This document shows, in pieces, positions 11,578-20,046 of a stretch of 64,000 nt of DNA (positions are counted from its first letter, which is position 1; each line of letters opens with the position of its first letter). Under the pieces are notes generated by a model. That model saw only the letters and a list, made by a program, of their open reading frames with translations. It did no database searches and was not told the DNA's origin. The stretch is from positions 186,001 to 250,000 of the forward strand of contig NZ_FSRQ01000004.1 in NCBI RefSeq assembly GCF_900143185.1, written 5' to 3'. This DNA comes from Chryseobacterium scophthalmum (lineage in GTDB: Bacteria > Bacteroidota > Bacteroidia > Flavobacteriales > Weeksellaceae). The translations under genes and the position numbers were made by a program.

Positions 11578-11610
11578 AAAGCAGTGAAATTTATTTTACT
11601 GCTTTTTTTT
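11578..11610 (+). terminator. Second, AT-rich terminator-like hairpin
   Basis: AAAGCAGT pairs with ACTGCTTT (the stem extends further with one G-U pair) and is followed by T8, counting from inside the stem. It lies just behind the main terminator and may act as a backup. Confidence 0.6.
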
Positions 11611-11724
11611 ATATTATTACTATCTTATTTTAAAATAAATATTAAAATTAATAATCGTGTATAGGTAATTAATATTTAAAATAATAATTTCGCCCAGATT
11701 ATTTACACAAACTGAAAAAATAAA

Positions 11725-13335
11725 ATGCATCATTCTATATTATTGGTTTTAGGACTTTTGTTTTCTGTGTTTATGCTGGTCATGTTGGCTCAGCGTATCA
11801 AAGTGGCTTATCCTATTTTTCTCGTTATTGCGGGTTTAGGAATCAGTTTTATTCCGGGAATTCCACATGTAGGTTTAGATCCGGAAATCATATTTCTGAT
11901 ATTTTTACCACCATTATTATATGAAGCGGCTTGGTACACTTCATGGACAGATTTTTGGAAATGGAAACGCCCAATTGCTTTGCTGGCTTTTGGTTTGGTA
12001 TTTTTTACTTCAACAATCGTTGCTTACTTTACCTCTTCTTTCATTCCTGGGTTTACGCTTGCTTTAGGATTTCTTTTGGGTGGAATTATTTCTCCGCCCG
12101 ATGCAGTTGCAGCAGCTACCGTTTTAAAAGGAATGGGAGTTCCGAAAAGATTGATGACGATTTTGGAAGGTGAAAGTTTGGTAAATGATGCCTCATCGTT
12201 AATTGTTTTTAAATTCGCTTTACTTGCCGTTATTACCGGGACTTTTTCAATGCAGGAAGCAACGGGACAGTTTTTCTTAGTTGCAGGAATGGGGATTGTT
12301 GTCGGTCTTGTCGGAGCGCATATTATGTATATCATTCACAGGTTTTTACCGACAACTCCGGCAATTGATGCGGCTTTAACGGTAATGACGCCTTATATTT
12401 TATTTCTCTCGGCAGAGCAGTTTCACTTTTCAGGAGTAATGGCAGTGGTTACGGGAGGATTATTTATTTCGTGGCGTTCCCATGAGATTTTTAAAACTGG
12501 AAGCACAAGATTAAATATGCTTGGAGTTTGGACGACGTTAATTTTCGTGATGAATGCTGTTGTTTTCGTATTGATCGGATTGGAGCTTCCCCAGATTGTT
12601 GAATCTCTGGGAAATTATTCAGTTTGGCAAGGCGTAAAATATGGAGCAATTGTAAGTTTAATCATTATTTTACTAAGATTTTTATGGGTTTTTCCTATTG
12701 CCCATATTCCGAGATGGTTGAGTTCAAAAGCGAGACAAGATCCTTCTCCGGGTTGGAAAGGCCCTGTTGTAATCAGTTGGGCGGGAATGAGAGGAGTTGT
12801 TTCATTGGCGACTGCGCTTTCAATTCCGTTTTATCTGGATAATAAAGGAACACTTTTTCCACAGCGTGATCTTATTATTTTTATCACCTTCGTTGTGATA
12901 TTTATTACTTTGGTTTTTCAGGGTTTAACTTTACCTTTTATCATTAAATTAATTAAACTTAAAGAAATAGATAATATCGCTCCTGAAGAAGAGCAAAAAA
13001 CAGGAATTCAGCTTATTTTAGACAATACTGCACTTCAGATAGTCAATAAGAAATATGAAGGTGAATTAAATGATAATGAACTGGTTGCTTTTTATAAATC
13101 TAATTTAGAATCTGATATTCAGGTTGCCAATAAACGATTGGAGTCTTTAGAATGTGACGAAACTGAACATCGGGAAATCAAAAAATATCATCATCTGCTT
13201 TTAGAAATTTACGCTATTCAAAGAAAAGAATTATTCAGAATGAGAAAAGAAAAACTTTTTTCAGATGAAGAAATCCGTAAAGCCGAGCTTCAGCTCGATT
13301 TGAATGAACTGAAAATCATAGGAGGAGGTCATTAA
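11725..13335 (+). CDS. Na+/H+ antiporter, CPA1 family (NhaP/YjcE-like)
   Basis: A 536-residue integral membrane protein. About 12 hydrophobic segments fill residues 1-410, followed by a hydrophilic cytoplasmic tail of about 120 residues rich in Glu and Lys. CPA1 signatures are visible: FLPPLLYEAAW, GGIISPPDAVAAA, the ND pair in GESLVNDASS (the ion-binding Asn-Asp of electroneutral exchangers), and SWAGMRGVVSLA. It should exchange cytoplasmic Na+ (or K+/Li+) for protons and help pH and salt homeostasis; the exact cation is not readable from sequence. Monocistronic by spacing, starting after the double terminator of the surface cluster. Confidence 0.9.
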   Translation: MHHSILLVLGLLFSVFMLVMLAQRIKVAYPIFLVIAGLGISFIPGIPHVGLDPEIIFLIFLPPLLYEAAWYTSWTDFWKWKRPIALLAFGLVFFTSTIVAYFTSSFIPGFTLALGFLLGGIISPPDAVAAATVLKGMGVPKRLMTILEGESLVNDASSLIVFKFALLAVITGTFSMQEATGQFFLVAGMGIVVGLVGAHIMYIIHRFLPTTPAIDAALTVMTPYILFLSAEQFHFSGVMAVVTGGLFISWRSHEIFKTGSTRLNMLGVWTTLIFVMNAVVFVLIGLELPQIVESLGNYSVWQGVKYGAIVSLIIILLRFLWVFPIAHIPRWLSSKARQDPSPGWKGPVVISWAGMRGVVSLATALSIPFYLDNKGTLFPQRDLIIFITFVVIFITLVFQGLTLPFIIKLIKLKEIDNIAPEEEQKTGIQLILDNTALQIVNKKYEGELNDNELVAFYKSNLESDIQVANKRLESLECDETEHREIKKYHHLLLEIYAIQRKELFRMRKEKLFSDEEIRKAELQLDLNELKIIGGGH

Positions 13336-13351
13336 CTTTTTGCATATTTAA

Positions 13352-13497
13352 AATACTAAACGCAAAGATTTAGTAAATGAGTAAAGCTTTTAAGAAGCAA
13401 AGACGGCAACAAGTTGCGATTAAGCTTGAAAAACGTGCGCTTAAAATCAATTTATTATAAATAATGCAGAAAAAATGAAACCTTTGCGTTTAGAATT
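13352..13497. repeat. Intergenic element bounded by a 16-bp inverted repeat
   Basis: AATACTAAACGCAAAG at 13352-13367 and CTTTGCGTTTAGAATT at 13482-13497 are inverted copies with one mismatch (12 nt perfect: CTAAACGCAAAG / CTTTGCGTTTAG). The 114 nt between them hold no gene. The arms and placement between genes resemble dispersed REP/MITE-like intergenic repeats common in flavobacterial genomes; only one copy is visible here, so that remains a suggestion. Confidence 0.55.
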
Positions 13498-13538
13498 TTA
13501 AATATTAATAAAAGCGGATATTCAATTAATTTAAAAAC

Positions 13539-14555
13539 ATGAATACAAATTCTCATTACAAGCTTCAGCATTTCATTCCCTGGACGCGTGCTAAAATTTA
13601 CAAAATGCTCGTGTTGAGTATCATTCCCACGCTTCTTTTTTATTTTTTAGAATTAAACTGGTTGGCAATTCCTTGGGTTCCTATTGCATTGTTGGGAACA
13701 GCAACCGCTTTCATTTCGGGATTTAAAAATACACAAACCTACAACCGAACCTGGGAAGCGAGACAGATTTACGGAGCAATTATCAACAGCAGTCGTGCGT
13801 TCGGAATTATGGTGAAAGATTTTATAAGGAATAATGATAAACTGAAAGAAGCTGAACTTCATACTGAAATTATTTACCGCCATTTTGCATGGCTTACTGC
13901 TATGAGATTTCAGTTGAGAGAAACCAAAAGCTGGGAAAATGTAAAAGTAAGAAGTTACTACAAAGAATATCTGAAATATTACAAAGTTCCGGAGTGGGAG
14001 AGTGATTTGTCGGAAGAGCTTAAACCTTTTCTTTCTGAAAAAGAGCAGGGTTATATTTTATCGACCAAAAACAGAGCGACACAAATTCTCGCCATTCAGT
14101 CAGAACATTTGAGAAAGCTTAATGAGGAGGGCTTAATATCAGATTACAATTATGTGGCTTTAGAAAATCAGCTGAAAGATCTTTATGATCAACAGGGAAA
14201 ATGTGAGCGGATTAAAAACTTTCCGTACCCGAGACAGTTTACAAGCATCAATTTATATTTTACCAATATGTTGTGTTTTTTGTTACCGTTTGGTTTTTTG
14301 GGAGAGTTTTCTAAAATGATTGATAAATTTGGTGAGCATATTATTTGGCTTACTATTCCTTTCACTGTTTTGGTGGGTTGGGTGTTCCTTGTTTTGGAGC
14401 AAATCGGTGAAAGTACCGAAAATCCTTTTGAAGGAAATCCTAATGATGTTCCGATCACTCAGATTTCAAGAAATATTGAGATTGATCTTCGGGAAATGCT
14501 TGGTGAAACGGATCTTCCACCTGCATTGCAACCTGTCAATAACATTTTAATGTAA
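13539..14555 (+). CDS. Bestrophin-like ion channel family protein
   Basis: A 338-residue protein of the bacterial bestrophin (YneE/UPF0187) family. The N-terminal part has hydrophobic helices (MLVLSIIPTLLFYFLELNWL, IPWVPIALLGTATAFISGF) followed by the typical NTQTYNRTWEAR segment; two further membrane segments lie around residues 232-290, and the C-terminus carries NPFEGNPNDVPITQISRNIE, the conserved acidic/Asn cluster of the family. Homologs form pentameric chloride or cation channels in the inner membrane. It is 200 nt behind the antiporter on the same strand, separated by the inverted-repeat element, so co-regulation is possible but not shown. Confidence 0.85.
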   Translation: MNTNSHYKLQHFIPWTRAKIYKMLVLSIIPTLLFYFLELNWLAIPWVPIALLGTATAFISGFKNTQTYNRTWEARQIYGAIINSSRAFGIMVKDFIRNNDKLKEAELHTEIIYRHFAWLTAMRFQLRETKSWENVKVRSYYKEYLKYYKVPEWESDLSEELKPFLSEKEQGYILSTKNRATQILAIQSEHLRKLNEEGLISDYNYVALENQLKDLYDQQGKCERIKNFPYPRQFTSINLYFTNMLCFLLPFGFLGEFSKMIDKFGEHIIWLTIPFTVLVGWVFLVLEQIGESTENPFEGNPNDVPITQISRNIEIDLREMLGETDLPPALQPVNNILM

Positions 14556-14667
14556 TATTTTATCTAAACTTTAAGTCTGTAATTAATCAGATTAAATGAT
14601 TTCTTAAAAATAATACGATTGATACTCTGTAATTTATCTCTAATTCTAATAAAATTAATAATTATAG

Positions 14668-14698
14668 TTTGCAGATAATGAAAAAAGCTATATATTTG
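14668..14698 (+). promoter_or_regulatory. Promoter of the tRNA-Asp pair
   Basis: TTTG at 14668-14671 and TATATTTG at 14691-14698, 19 nt apart, match the Bacteroidetes sigma-A consensus (TTTG, 17-23 bp, TAnnTTTG). The first tRNA begins 42 nt further on. Confidence 0.75.
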
Positions 14699-14740
14699 CA
14701 ACCACAATAACGGAAGATAATTCTTCCAGGCATTGCAAAA

Positions 14741-14814
14741 GATCCGGTAGTTCAGCTGGTTAGAATGCCGCCCTGTCACGGCGGAGGTCGCGGGTTCGAG
14801 TCCCGTCCGGATCG
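14741..14814 (+). tRNA. tRNA-Asp (anticodon GTC), copy 1
   Basis: A 74-nt cloverleaf. Acceptor stem GATCCGG/CCGGATC with discriminator G; D-arm AGTTCAGCTGGTTAGA; anticodon loop CTGTCAC with GTC at 14775-14777; T-arm GGGTTCGAGTCCC. The CCA end is not encoded. Confidence 0.96.
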
Positions 14815-14847
14815 CATAAGTTTTACAATTTTAACTTTAAAAAAATT

Positions 14848-14921
14848 GATCCGGTAGTTCAGCTGGTTAGAATGCCGCCCTGTCACGGCGGAGGTCGCGG
14901 GTTCGAGTCCCGTCCGGATCG
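14848..14921 (+). tRNA. tRNA-Asp (anticodon GTC), copy 2
   Basis: A second, identical 74-nt tRNA-Asp gene, 33 nt after the first, anticodon at 14882-14884. Both are probably processed from one transcript. Its 3' end is the nearest tRNA target for the integrase encoded 248 nt downstream, so it is the candidate attachment site of the element; no second copy of the 3' end is found elsewhere in the window. Confidence 0.96.
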
Positions 14922-14944
14922 CAACTACAATATCAAAGTAGTAC

Positions 14945-14980
14945 AAAAAGCTTTAAAACGTATGTTTTAAAGCTTTTTTT
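14945..14980 (+). terminator. Terminator after the tRNA-Asp pair
   Basis: A perfect 15-bp inverted repeat (AAAAAGCTTTAAAAC / GTTTTAAAGCTTTTT) with a 4-nt loop and trailing T. It closes the tRNA transcript before the integrase. Confidence 0.85.
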
Positions 14981-15023
14981 GTTTTATGTCTGTTCAAAGA
15001 GAACTAAAAAAGCATAATCTGAA

Positions 15024-15068
15024 AGTGACCTATTCAGTGACCTGTTGAAATAGGTTAAAAAGGTCACT
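15024..15068. repeat. Overlapping direct and inverted repeats upstream of the integrase
   Basis: AGTGACCT occurs at 15024-15031 and 15036-15043 and inverted (AGGTCACT) at 15061-15068. Nested inside, ACCTATT (15028-15034) pairs with AATAGGT (15049-15055). Placed between the tRNA terminator and the integrase start, this may be a set of arm-type sites for the integrase/excisionase or an operator; function is inferred from position only. Confidence 0.6.
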
Positions 15069-15168
15069 GGAAATTCAGACAAACCCTTTTCAGCAGCTGG
15101 TTCAGCAACTGAACATCTTGTGTTAAGTTTTTACTAAGGTTAATTTTAAATCTCAAAAGCTAAACGAT

Positions 15169-16404
15169 ATGAACAAGACATTCAATTTACTTTTCTATGT
15201 GAAGAAATCGAAAATCAATTCTGTAGGAGAGTCTCCTATTTATTTGCGGATTACCATCGACGGCAAAATAACCGAAATAAGCACAAAGCGTACAGTAAAG
15301 CCTACGAAATGGAATTCTGCAATGCAGAAGGTTAGTGGCTCTTCGGAAGAATGCAGATCCCTTAATTATTATTTGAAAACATTTGAGCAAAAAGTTTACG
15401 ATACCTATCACGAATTAATCAGAGATAAGGAAGCCGTAACTTCTGAGGCTATTAAGAATAAGTTAGTAGGTAGAGGTAGAATAACCCGAACACTCATTCC
15501 CGTTTTTCAGGATCATAATGATCGAATGGAGAAACTTATAGACAAAGAATTTGCCCAAGGAACGTTAACCCGTTATAAGACCTGTCTGAAACATACCAAA
15601 GATTTTTTGAAATGGAAATATAGTATTACCGACATTGAAATAAAAAAGATCGATTATGCTTTTCTAAACGATTTTGAATTTTTTTTAAGGACTGAAAGAT
15701 CCTGTAATAATAATTCTGCAGTAAAATATATCAAGAATTTTGGTAAGATTATACGTATCTGTCTTGCAAATGGATGGATGGAAAGAGATCCTTTTATGAA
15801 CTATCATTCTAAGTTTAATGAAGTGACAAGAATGTTCCTTAATGAAAAGGAGATAGAAGTACTTTTTGCCAAAGATTTTAAAAATGAGAGATTGTCTTTG
15901 GTAAGAGATATTTTTCTGTTCAGCTGTTTCACCGGACTAGCGTACATTGATACTCAAAAACTAACATATCAAAATATCAATTTGGGACTTGATGGCTCTC
16001 AATGGATTTATACAAAACGTCAGAAAACTAAAACTACTTCTAATATTCCCTTACTTTCTCAAACAGAGAAAATTATTGAAAAATACAAAAATCATCCAGT
16101 ATGTCTTAATAATGGAAAGTTGCTGCCTATTCTGAGTAATCAAAAGATGAATGCATATCTTAAGGAGATTGCCGACCTGTGCGGAATTAACAAAGAATTG
16201 ACCTATCATATTGCACGACATACCTTTGCAACAACGATAACTTTATCTAATGGGGTTTCCATTGAAAGTGTTAGTAAAATGCTAGGTCACAAGAGCATTA
16301 AGACAACACAGCATTATGCGAAAATACTTGATAAAAAAGTCAGTGAGGATATGATGGAATTGAAGCAAAAATTTACTAATAAGGAAATTGTTGTAATTTT
16401 TTAG
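15169..16404 (+). CDS. Site-specific tyrosine recombinase (integrase)
   Basis: A 411-residue tyrosine recombinase of the Bacteroidetes conjugative-transposon type. Domains: N-terminal arm-binding domain (about 1-90), SAM-like core-binding domain (about 110-210), catalytic domain (about 225-400). Visible active-site residues: Lys283-286 region (TKRQKTKT), His347 and Arg350 in HIARHTFAT, the LGH at 372-374, and the nucleophile Tyr383 in TTQHYAKI. The usual first Arg (TGLR) is replaced by Ala258 in CFTGLAYIDT, a change seen in many integrases of this group. It should cut and join DNA at the attachment sites of an integrative element. It sits directly after the tRNA-Asp pair and reads away from it, as expected for an element inserted at a tRNA gene. 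Confidence 0.92.
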   Translation: MNKTFNLLFYVKKSKINSVGESPIYLRITIDGKITEISTKRTVKPTKWNSAMQKVSGSSEECRSLNYYLKTFEQKVYDTYHELIRDKEAVTSEAIKNKLVGRGRITRTLIPVFQDHNDRMEKLIDKEFAQGTLTRYKTCLKHTKDFLKWKYSITDIEIKKIDYAFLNDFEFFLRTERSCNNNSAVKYIKNFGKIIRICLANGWMERDPFMNYHSKFNEVTRMFLNEKEIEVLFAKDFKNERLSLVRDIFLFSCFTGLAYIDTQKLTYQNINLGLDGSQWIYTKRQKTKTTSNIPLLSQTEKIIEKYKNHPVCLNNGKLLPILSNQKMNAYLKEIADLCGINKELTYHIARHTFATTITLSNGVSIESVSKMLGHKSIKTTQHYAKILDKKVSEDMMELKQKFTNKEIVVIF

Positions 16405-16583
16405 GTAACTCATTTTTGCTGAAGGATTCTTGATAATTGTAATAATAAAGATTATCTACTGAACTCTGGAAAAAACCTTAATTTCAAGGAAATCGGACTG
16501 CGTTTTCCCATCATCTATGTGAAACACTCTTTCGATTTTTATTGATTTATAATAGCTAATTAATTGAAATCTGTGAGTATCAT

Positions 16584-16964
16584 TTATATGTTATTTAATA
16601 AGTAATGTATTAAAAAAATGCTCAGCAAAAATAAAACAGTGGTGACTATGAGCAAGAAAATGTTGTTCTCGTAAAATGTATTATTATTAATACGTTTTTT
16701 GTTATTGTAGTAATTAATATATGAAAATAATAAAACTATAGCTCCAACAATGACAATTACAATCCCTACAAGACTGGAATGTCCATTTTGAGCGTGCACT
16801 GTGTTTTTAGCTTCTGCAACTAAAGGTATCTGCTTAAGAAATAGGGAAAATTTAACTAGTATGAATCCGAAACCCATCAATGCTATCGATGTTCGCATCC
16901 ACGCAAGAAATGTTCTTTCATTTGCCAAATGTTCACTGGTATGATTTGGTTTATCTTTATTCAT
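16584..16964 (-). CDS. DUF202 (YidH-like) inner-membrane protein
   Basis: A 126-residue protein with the DUF202 signature near its N-terminus (LANERTFLAWMRTSIALMGFG) and three hydrophobic segments (about 28-47, 66-84, 102-124). Its molecular function is not established. It is divergent from the Crp/Fnr gene across 176 bp. A TAAATTTG -7-like box for this strand lies at 17009-17016, without a clear upstream partner. It is the first cargo gene after the integrase; no link to the sulfur genes is proven. Confidence 0.85.
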   Translation of the reverse strand: MNKDKPNHTSEHLANERTFLAWMRTSIALMGFGFILVKFSLFLKQIPLVAEAKNTVHAQNGHSSLVGIVIVIVGAIVLLFSYINYYNNKKRINNNTFYENNIFLLIVTTVLFLLSIFLIHYLLNNI

Positions 16965-17140
16965 ATCTTATTCAAAATTTATCTTATGCCTACAATAGCT
17001 AACAATACCAAATTTACAAATTAAGTTTGAAATAGATTTTTTATCTATTAGCAATTTGCAACAAAATAAAATGTTCTAGGTTACATATTGACGGTTTATA
17101 TTCAGAAGAAATATATTATATTAGAAGAAATATTTTTGCA

Positions 17141-17773
17141 ATGGAACATACTGAATTTTCTTCCGATGTCATTTCTTCACAGGAATTACTTGATAAGCTT
17201 TACCAAAATGGTAATATAAAAACCTACCGGGAAGGTGAAATCATTTTAGATGAAAATGCTTCGATCCGATCTATACCAATTGTAATGAAGGGATTGTTGA
17301 AAGTAATACGAACGGAAGAAGATGGAAGAGAAATATTATTATACTATATTAAAGCAGGTGAAAGCTGCATTATGTCTTTTCTTGGTGGAATGCATAATGA
17401 AAAGAGTATTGTAAAGGCAGAAGTTGAAGAAGATTCCGAGATACTTTTCTTACCTGTAGAAAAGGTTTCGCTCTTTATCAAAGAATATCCGGAATGGCTG
17501 GACTATATTTTCAGACTATATCACAAACGCTTTGAAGAATTACTGGATATTATTAATGCTATAGCTTTTAAAAAGGTAGATGAGCGACTACTAAATCTTC
17601 TTACTAAAAAAGCAGAAATAGCAAATTCAAATACTATAGTCGTTACTCACGAGCAGCTTGCGAATGAACTTGGAACAGTAAGAGTTGTTGTTTCCCGACT
17701 TCTAAAGCAATTGGAAGATTCTGGAAAAGTGAAATTGGGAAGAAACAAAATTATTTTTTCAGATCTGAACTAA
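17141..17773 (+). CDS. Crp/Fnr-family transcriptional regulator
   Basis: A 210-residue regulator: N-terminal cyclic-nucleotide-binding-fold domain (about 25-125, with YREGEIILDE and LLYYIKAGESCIMSFLGG) and a C-terminal winged helix-turn-helix (about 150-205, THEQLANELGTVRVVVSRLL). Cysteines are few (Cys86 in GESCIM), so an Fnr-type iron-sulfur cluster is not apparent; sensing of a reactive sulfur species is possible but not shown. It lies immediately upstream of four units that each carry one copy of a 15-bp operator, which makes it the obvious candidate activator of the sulfur module. Its own upstream region has a direct repeat AGAAGAAATAT (17104-17114, 17123-17133) but no copy of the shared operator. 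Confidence 0.9.
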   Translation: MEHTEFSSDVISSQELLDKLYQNGNIKTYREGEIILDENASIRSIPIVMKGLLKVIRTEEDGREILLYYIKAGESCIMSFLGGMHNEKSIVKAEVEEDSEILFLPVEKVSLFIKEYPEWLDYIFRLYHKRFEELLDIINAIAFKKVDERLLNLLTKKAEIANSNTIVVTHEQLANELGTVRVVVSRLLKQLEDSGKVKLGRNKIIFSDLN

Positions 17774-17783
17774 AATTTTCTTA

Positions 17784-17828
17784 TGTAACAAAAGTAGCGG
17801 TGCAGTAAAATAGAAATATCCATTTTTG
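17784..17828 (+). promoter_or_regulatory. Crp/Fnr-type operator plus -7 box, TauE unit (site 1)
   Basis: Operator TGTAACAAAAGTAGC at 17784-17798, then 22 nt, then CATTTTTG at 17821-17828, one base off TAnnTTTG. The same arrangement recurs at three other units nearby. It also rules out the TTG at 17826 as start codon of the TauE gene, because that TTG is inside the -7 box. Confidence 0.72.
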
Positions 17829-17846
17829 TCATATAAAATTAAAGAG

Positions 17847-18641
17847 ATGGAAATTTTCGGATACATTGCCGCAATATTTATTGGTATTTCCTTAGGGCTG
17901 ATAGGAGGAGGGGGAAGTATTCTTACTGTGCCTGTCTTAGTATATCTCTTTGGTATAGATGCCTTCGTAGCCACAGAATATTCACTTTTCATAGTTGGAA
18001 TCAGCAGTGTGGTAGGTTCATTTTCCTACTTTAAGAAAGGGCTGGTTAATATAAAAACAGCTTTGGTTTTTGGTGTCCCGTCAATAATATCTATTTTTTT
18101 GACCAGAAATTTTATTTTGCCACTGATTCCTGATGAAGTTCTTACAATCAGTACTTTAGTGGTTACCAAAGATATCTTATTACTTCTGATTTTTGCATTA
18201 TTAATGATTCTCGCATCGTACAAAATGATTCAAAGTAGAGTAGCGCCGCAGATAGAATCGATTCATTTTAATAAAAATAACAATCTTTTGGCAGCAGGGC
18301 AAGGGTCGGTTGTCGGGGTGCTTACTGGTTTGGTCGGTGCGGGTGGTGGCTTTATGATTATTCCTGCACTCGTCAATTTGCTCAAGACACCAATGAAGGT
18401 AGCCATCGGTACCTCGCTTGTCATCATTTCCCTGAATTCCCTTATCGGATTTTTCACTTCAATGCACAACGTCCCGATCAACTGGAAACTACTTGCAACG
18501 GTCTCATCCATTTCCATAGTGGGGATTATTATAGGAGCACAATTGTCAAAAAAAATAGACGGTAGAAAACTCAAACCTGCTTTCGGCTGGTTCATCTTAA
18601 TAATGGGAATTTACATTATTGTAAGAGAGCTTTTAATGTAG
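17847..18641 (+). CDS. TauE/SafE-family sulfite exporter-like permease
   Basis: A 264-residue membrane protein with about eight hydrophobic segments and the two half-repeats of the TauE/SafE (DUF81) family: GLIGGGGSILTVPVL near the N-terminus and GLVGAGGGFMIIPALV in the second half. Family members export sulfite, sulfoacetate or related sulfur anions across the inner membrane; sulfite made by the persulfide dioxygenase encoded downstream is the likely substrate here. The ATG at 17847 is chosen over an upstream in-frame TTG, which overlaps the promoter. It follows the Crp/Fnr gene by 73 nt but has its own operator-promoter. Confidence 0.88.
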   Translation: MEIFGYIAAIFIGISLGLIGGGGSILTVPVLVYLFGIDAFVATEYSLFIVGISSVVGSFSYFKKGLVNIKTALVFGVPSIISIFLTRNFILPLIPDEVLTISTLVVTKDILLLLIFALLMILASYKMIQSRVAPQIESIHFNKNNNLLAAGQGSVVGVLTGLVGAGGGFMIIPALVNLLKTPMKVAIGTSLVIISLNSLIGFFTSMHNVPINWKLLATVSSISIVGIIIGAQLSKKIDGRKLKPAFGWFILIMGIYIIVRELLM

Positions 18642-18776
18642 CTTTTGAGCATCTTTTGCAGCGTGAGTTTGTCGGAAAATTATTGCATCCAGGTTCGCTG
18701 ATTCTCAATAAAAGAATTCAGTTATTTTTATTCGAAAAATCTATTTTGTATTTTAGAAAAGAGAAATAAACTGCTC

Positions 18777-18821
18777 TGTAACAAAAGTAACCGTATATGT
18801 AATCTTAAACATATATTTTTG
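18777..18821 (+). promoter_or_regulatory. Crp/Fnr-type operator plus -7 box, YeeE unit (site 2)
   Basis: Operator TGTAACAAAAGTAAC at 18777-18791, then 22 nt, then TATTTTTG (perfect TAnnTTTG) at 18814-18821, 16 nt before the start codon of the YeeE-like gene. Confidence 0.75.
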
Positions 18822-18837
18822 AAATAAATTAATTAAA

Positions 18838-19401
18838 ATGATAGAAGTTATAAAACAACCCTGGCCGTGGTATATTGCGGGTCCGTTAATAGGGCTTACA
18901 GTTCCGGCTTTGCTGATACTGGGTAACAAATCTTTTGGAATCAGTTCATCTTTAAGGCATATTTGCGCAGCGTGTATTCCAGCCAACATTATTTTTTTCA
19001 AATACGACTGGAAAAAAGAACTCTGGAATTTGTTTTTCGTTTTTGGGATTTTGCTCGGTGGAGTTGTCGCATCTCAATTCCTTATGAATCCTGGAGAATT
19101 ATCGATTAATCCGAATCTGAAAGCCGAACTTGCAACCTACGGAATTACCGATTACAGCAATCTCGTTCCTGCTCAATTGATGAATTTTGCGAGTCTTTTA
19201 ACGATAAAAGGTTTCATTACTATGGTTGTCGGTGGATTTTTGGTAGGTTTCGGAACCCGTTATGCAGGTGGTTGTACCAGTGGACACGCCATTATGGGAT
19301 TGGCAAATTTGCAGTTACCATCACTTATTGCCACAATATGCTTTATGGCAGGAGGTTTTCTAATGGCGAACGTGATTTTGCCGATAATTCTTTCACTTTA
19401 A
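18838..19401 (+). CDS. YeeE/YedE-family sulfur-compound transporter, N-half
   Basis: A 187-residue membrane protein, one half of the bipartite YeeE/YedE (PmpA/PmpB or TsuA-like) family. It has about four to five hydrophobic segments, conserved Cys in SLRHICAACIPAN and the signature GFGTRYAGGCTSGHAIMG, whose Cys is proposed to relay thiosulfate or sulfane sulfur through the pore. Full-length TsuA has both halves in one chain; here they are separate genes 11 nt apart. Likely role: uptake or movement of thiosulfate/persulfide-type sulfur across the inner membrane. It is the first gene after operator site 2. Confidence 0.88.
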   Translation: MIEVIKQPWPWYIAGPLIGLTVPALLILGNKSFGISSSLRHICAACIPANIIFFKYDWKKELWNLFFVFGILLGGVVASQFLMNPGELSINPNLKAELATYGITDYSNLVPAQLMNFASLLTIKGFITMVVGGFLVGFGTRYAGGCTSGHAIMGLANLQLPSLIATICFMAGGFLMANVILPIILSL

Positions 19402-19412
19402 TTTAAAAAAAT

Positions 19413-19895
19413 ATGGCAACAGAAAAAGATATACGTCATCAGGACAGCGTTTGCACCAACGAAAGTCATCTTACTCACAAATGGTATTACAATCTTAAAT
19501 ACCTTTTGGTAGGAATTGTATTTGGGATTGTATTTGTAAAAGCAGAAATCATCAGCTGGTTCAGGATTCAGGAGATGTTCCGTTTGCAGTCGTTTTTTAT
19601 GTACGGCGTAATCGGTAGTGCAGTTCTTACAGGAATGATTTCAGTGTTTATTATTAAGAAATTCAACATCAAAACAATTTACGGGGAAAGGATTTCAATT
19701 ACACCGAAGAAATTTAACAAAGGACAAATCTATGGCGGGCTGATTTTTGGATTTGGCTGGGCAATGACGGGTGCCTGTCCGGGACCTCTTTTCGCACAGA
19801 TTGGAACAGGTGCATTGGCTGTTGGAGTTACTTTGCTGAGTGCCATTTTTGGAACTTGGGTCTATGGATATTTGAGGGATAAATTGCCCCACTAA
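19413..19895 (+). CDS. YeeE/YedE-family (DUF6691-like) sulfur-compound transporter, C-half
   Basis: A 160-residue partner of the preceding gene. Hydrophobic segments lie around residues 30-45, 60-80, 108-128 and 132-152; the second half has the family motif FGWAMTGACPGPLFAQIG with its conserved Cys. The soluble N-terminus contains one Cys and several His (DIRHQDSVCTNESHLTHKW). Both proteins probably assemble into one transporter. A strong terminator 27 nt later ends the two-gene unit. Confidence 0.87.
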   Translation: MATEKDIRHQDSVCTNESHLTHKWYYNLKYLLVGIVFGIVFVKAEIISWFRIQEMFRLQSFFMYGVIGSAVLTGMISVFIIKKFNIKTIYGERISITPKKFNKGQIYGGLIFGFGWAMTGACPGPLFAQIGTGALAVGVTLLSAIFGTWVYGYLRDKLPH

Positions 19896-19921
19896 TATAT
19901 TTTCAGTAAAAATCTAATCGT

Positions 19922-19957
19922 AAGAGACTGATTCAATTTTGAATCAGTCTCTTTTTT
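19922..19957 (+). terminator. Terminator of the YeeE pair
   Basis: A 15-nt inverted repeat (AAGAGACTGATTCAA / TTGAATCAGTCTCTT) followed by T-rich sequence. Confidence 0.88.
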
Positions 19958-20046
19958 ACAATATTATTTGATGACTGTTGTTAATATTGAGGTATTTTGA
20001 GTTTATTTTTAAATTATTTTATATTTTATGCTTAGTTTTTAGCTTA

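Noticed and set aside
12024..12335. 103-residue minus-strand ORF inside the antiporter gene
   Set aside because: It is antisense to conserved membrane helices of the antiporter; shadow.
17826..17846. TTG start for the TauE gene, adding seven residues
   Set aside because: The TTG is inside the -7 box of operator site 1; the ATG at 17847 is used.
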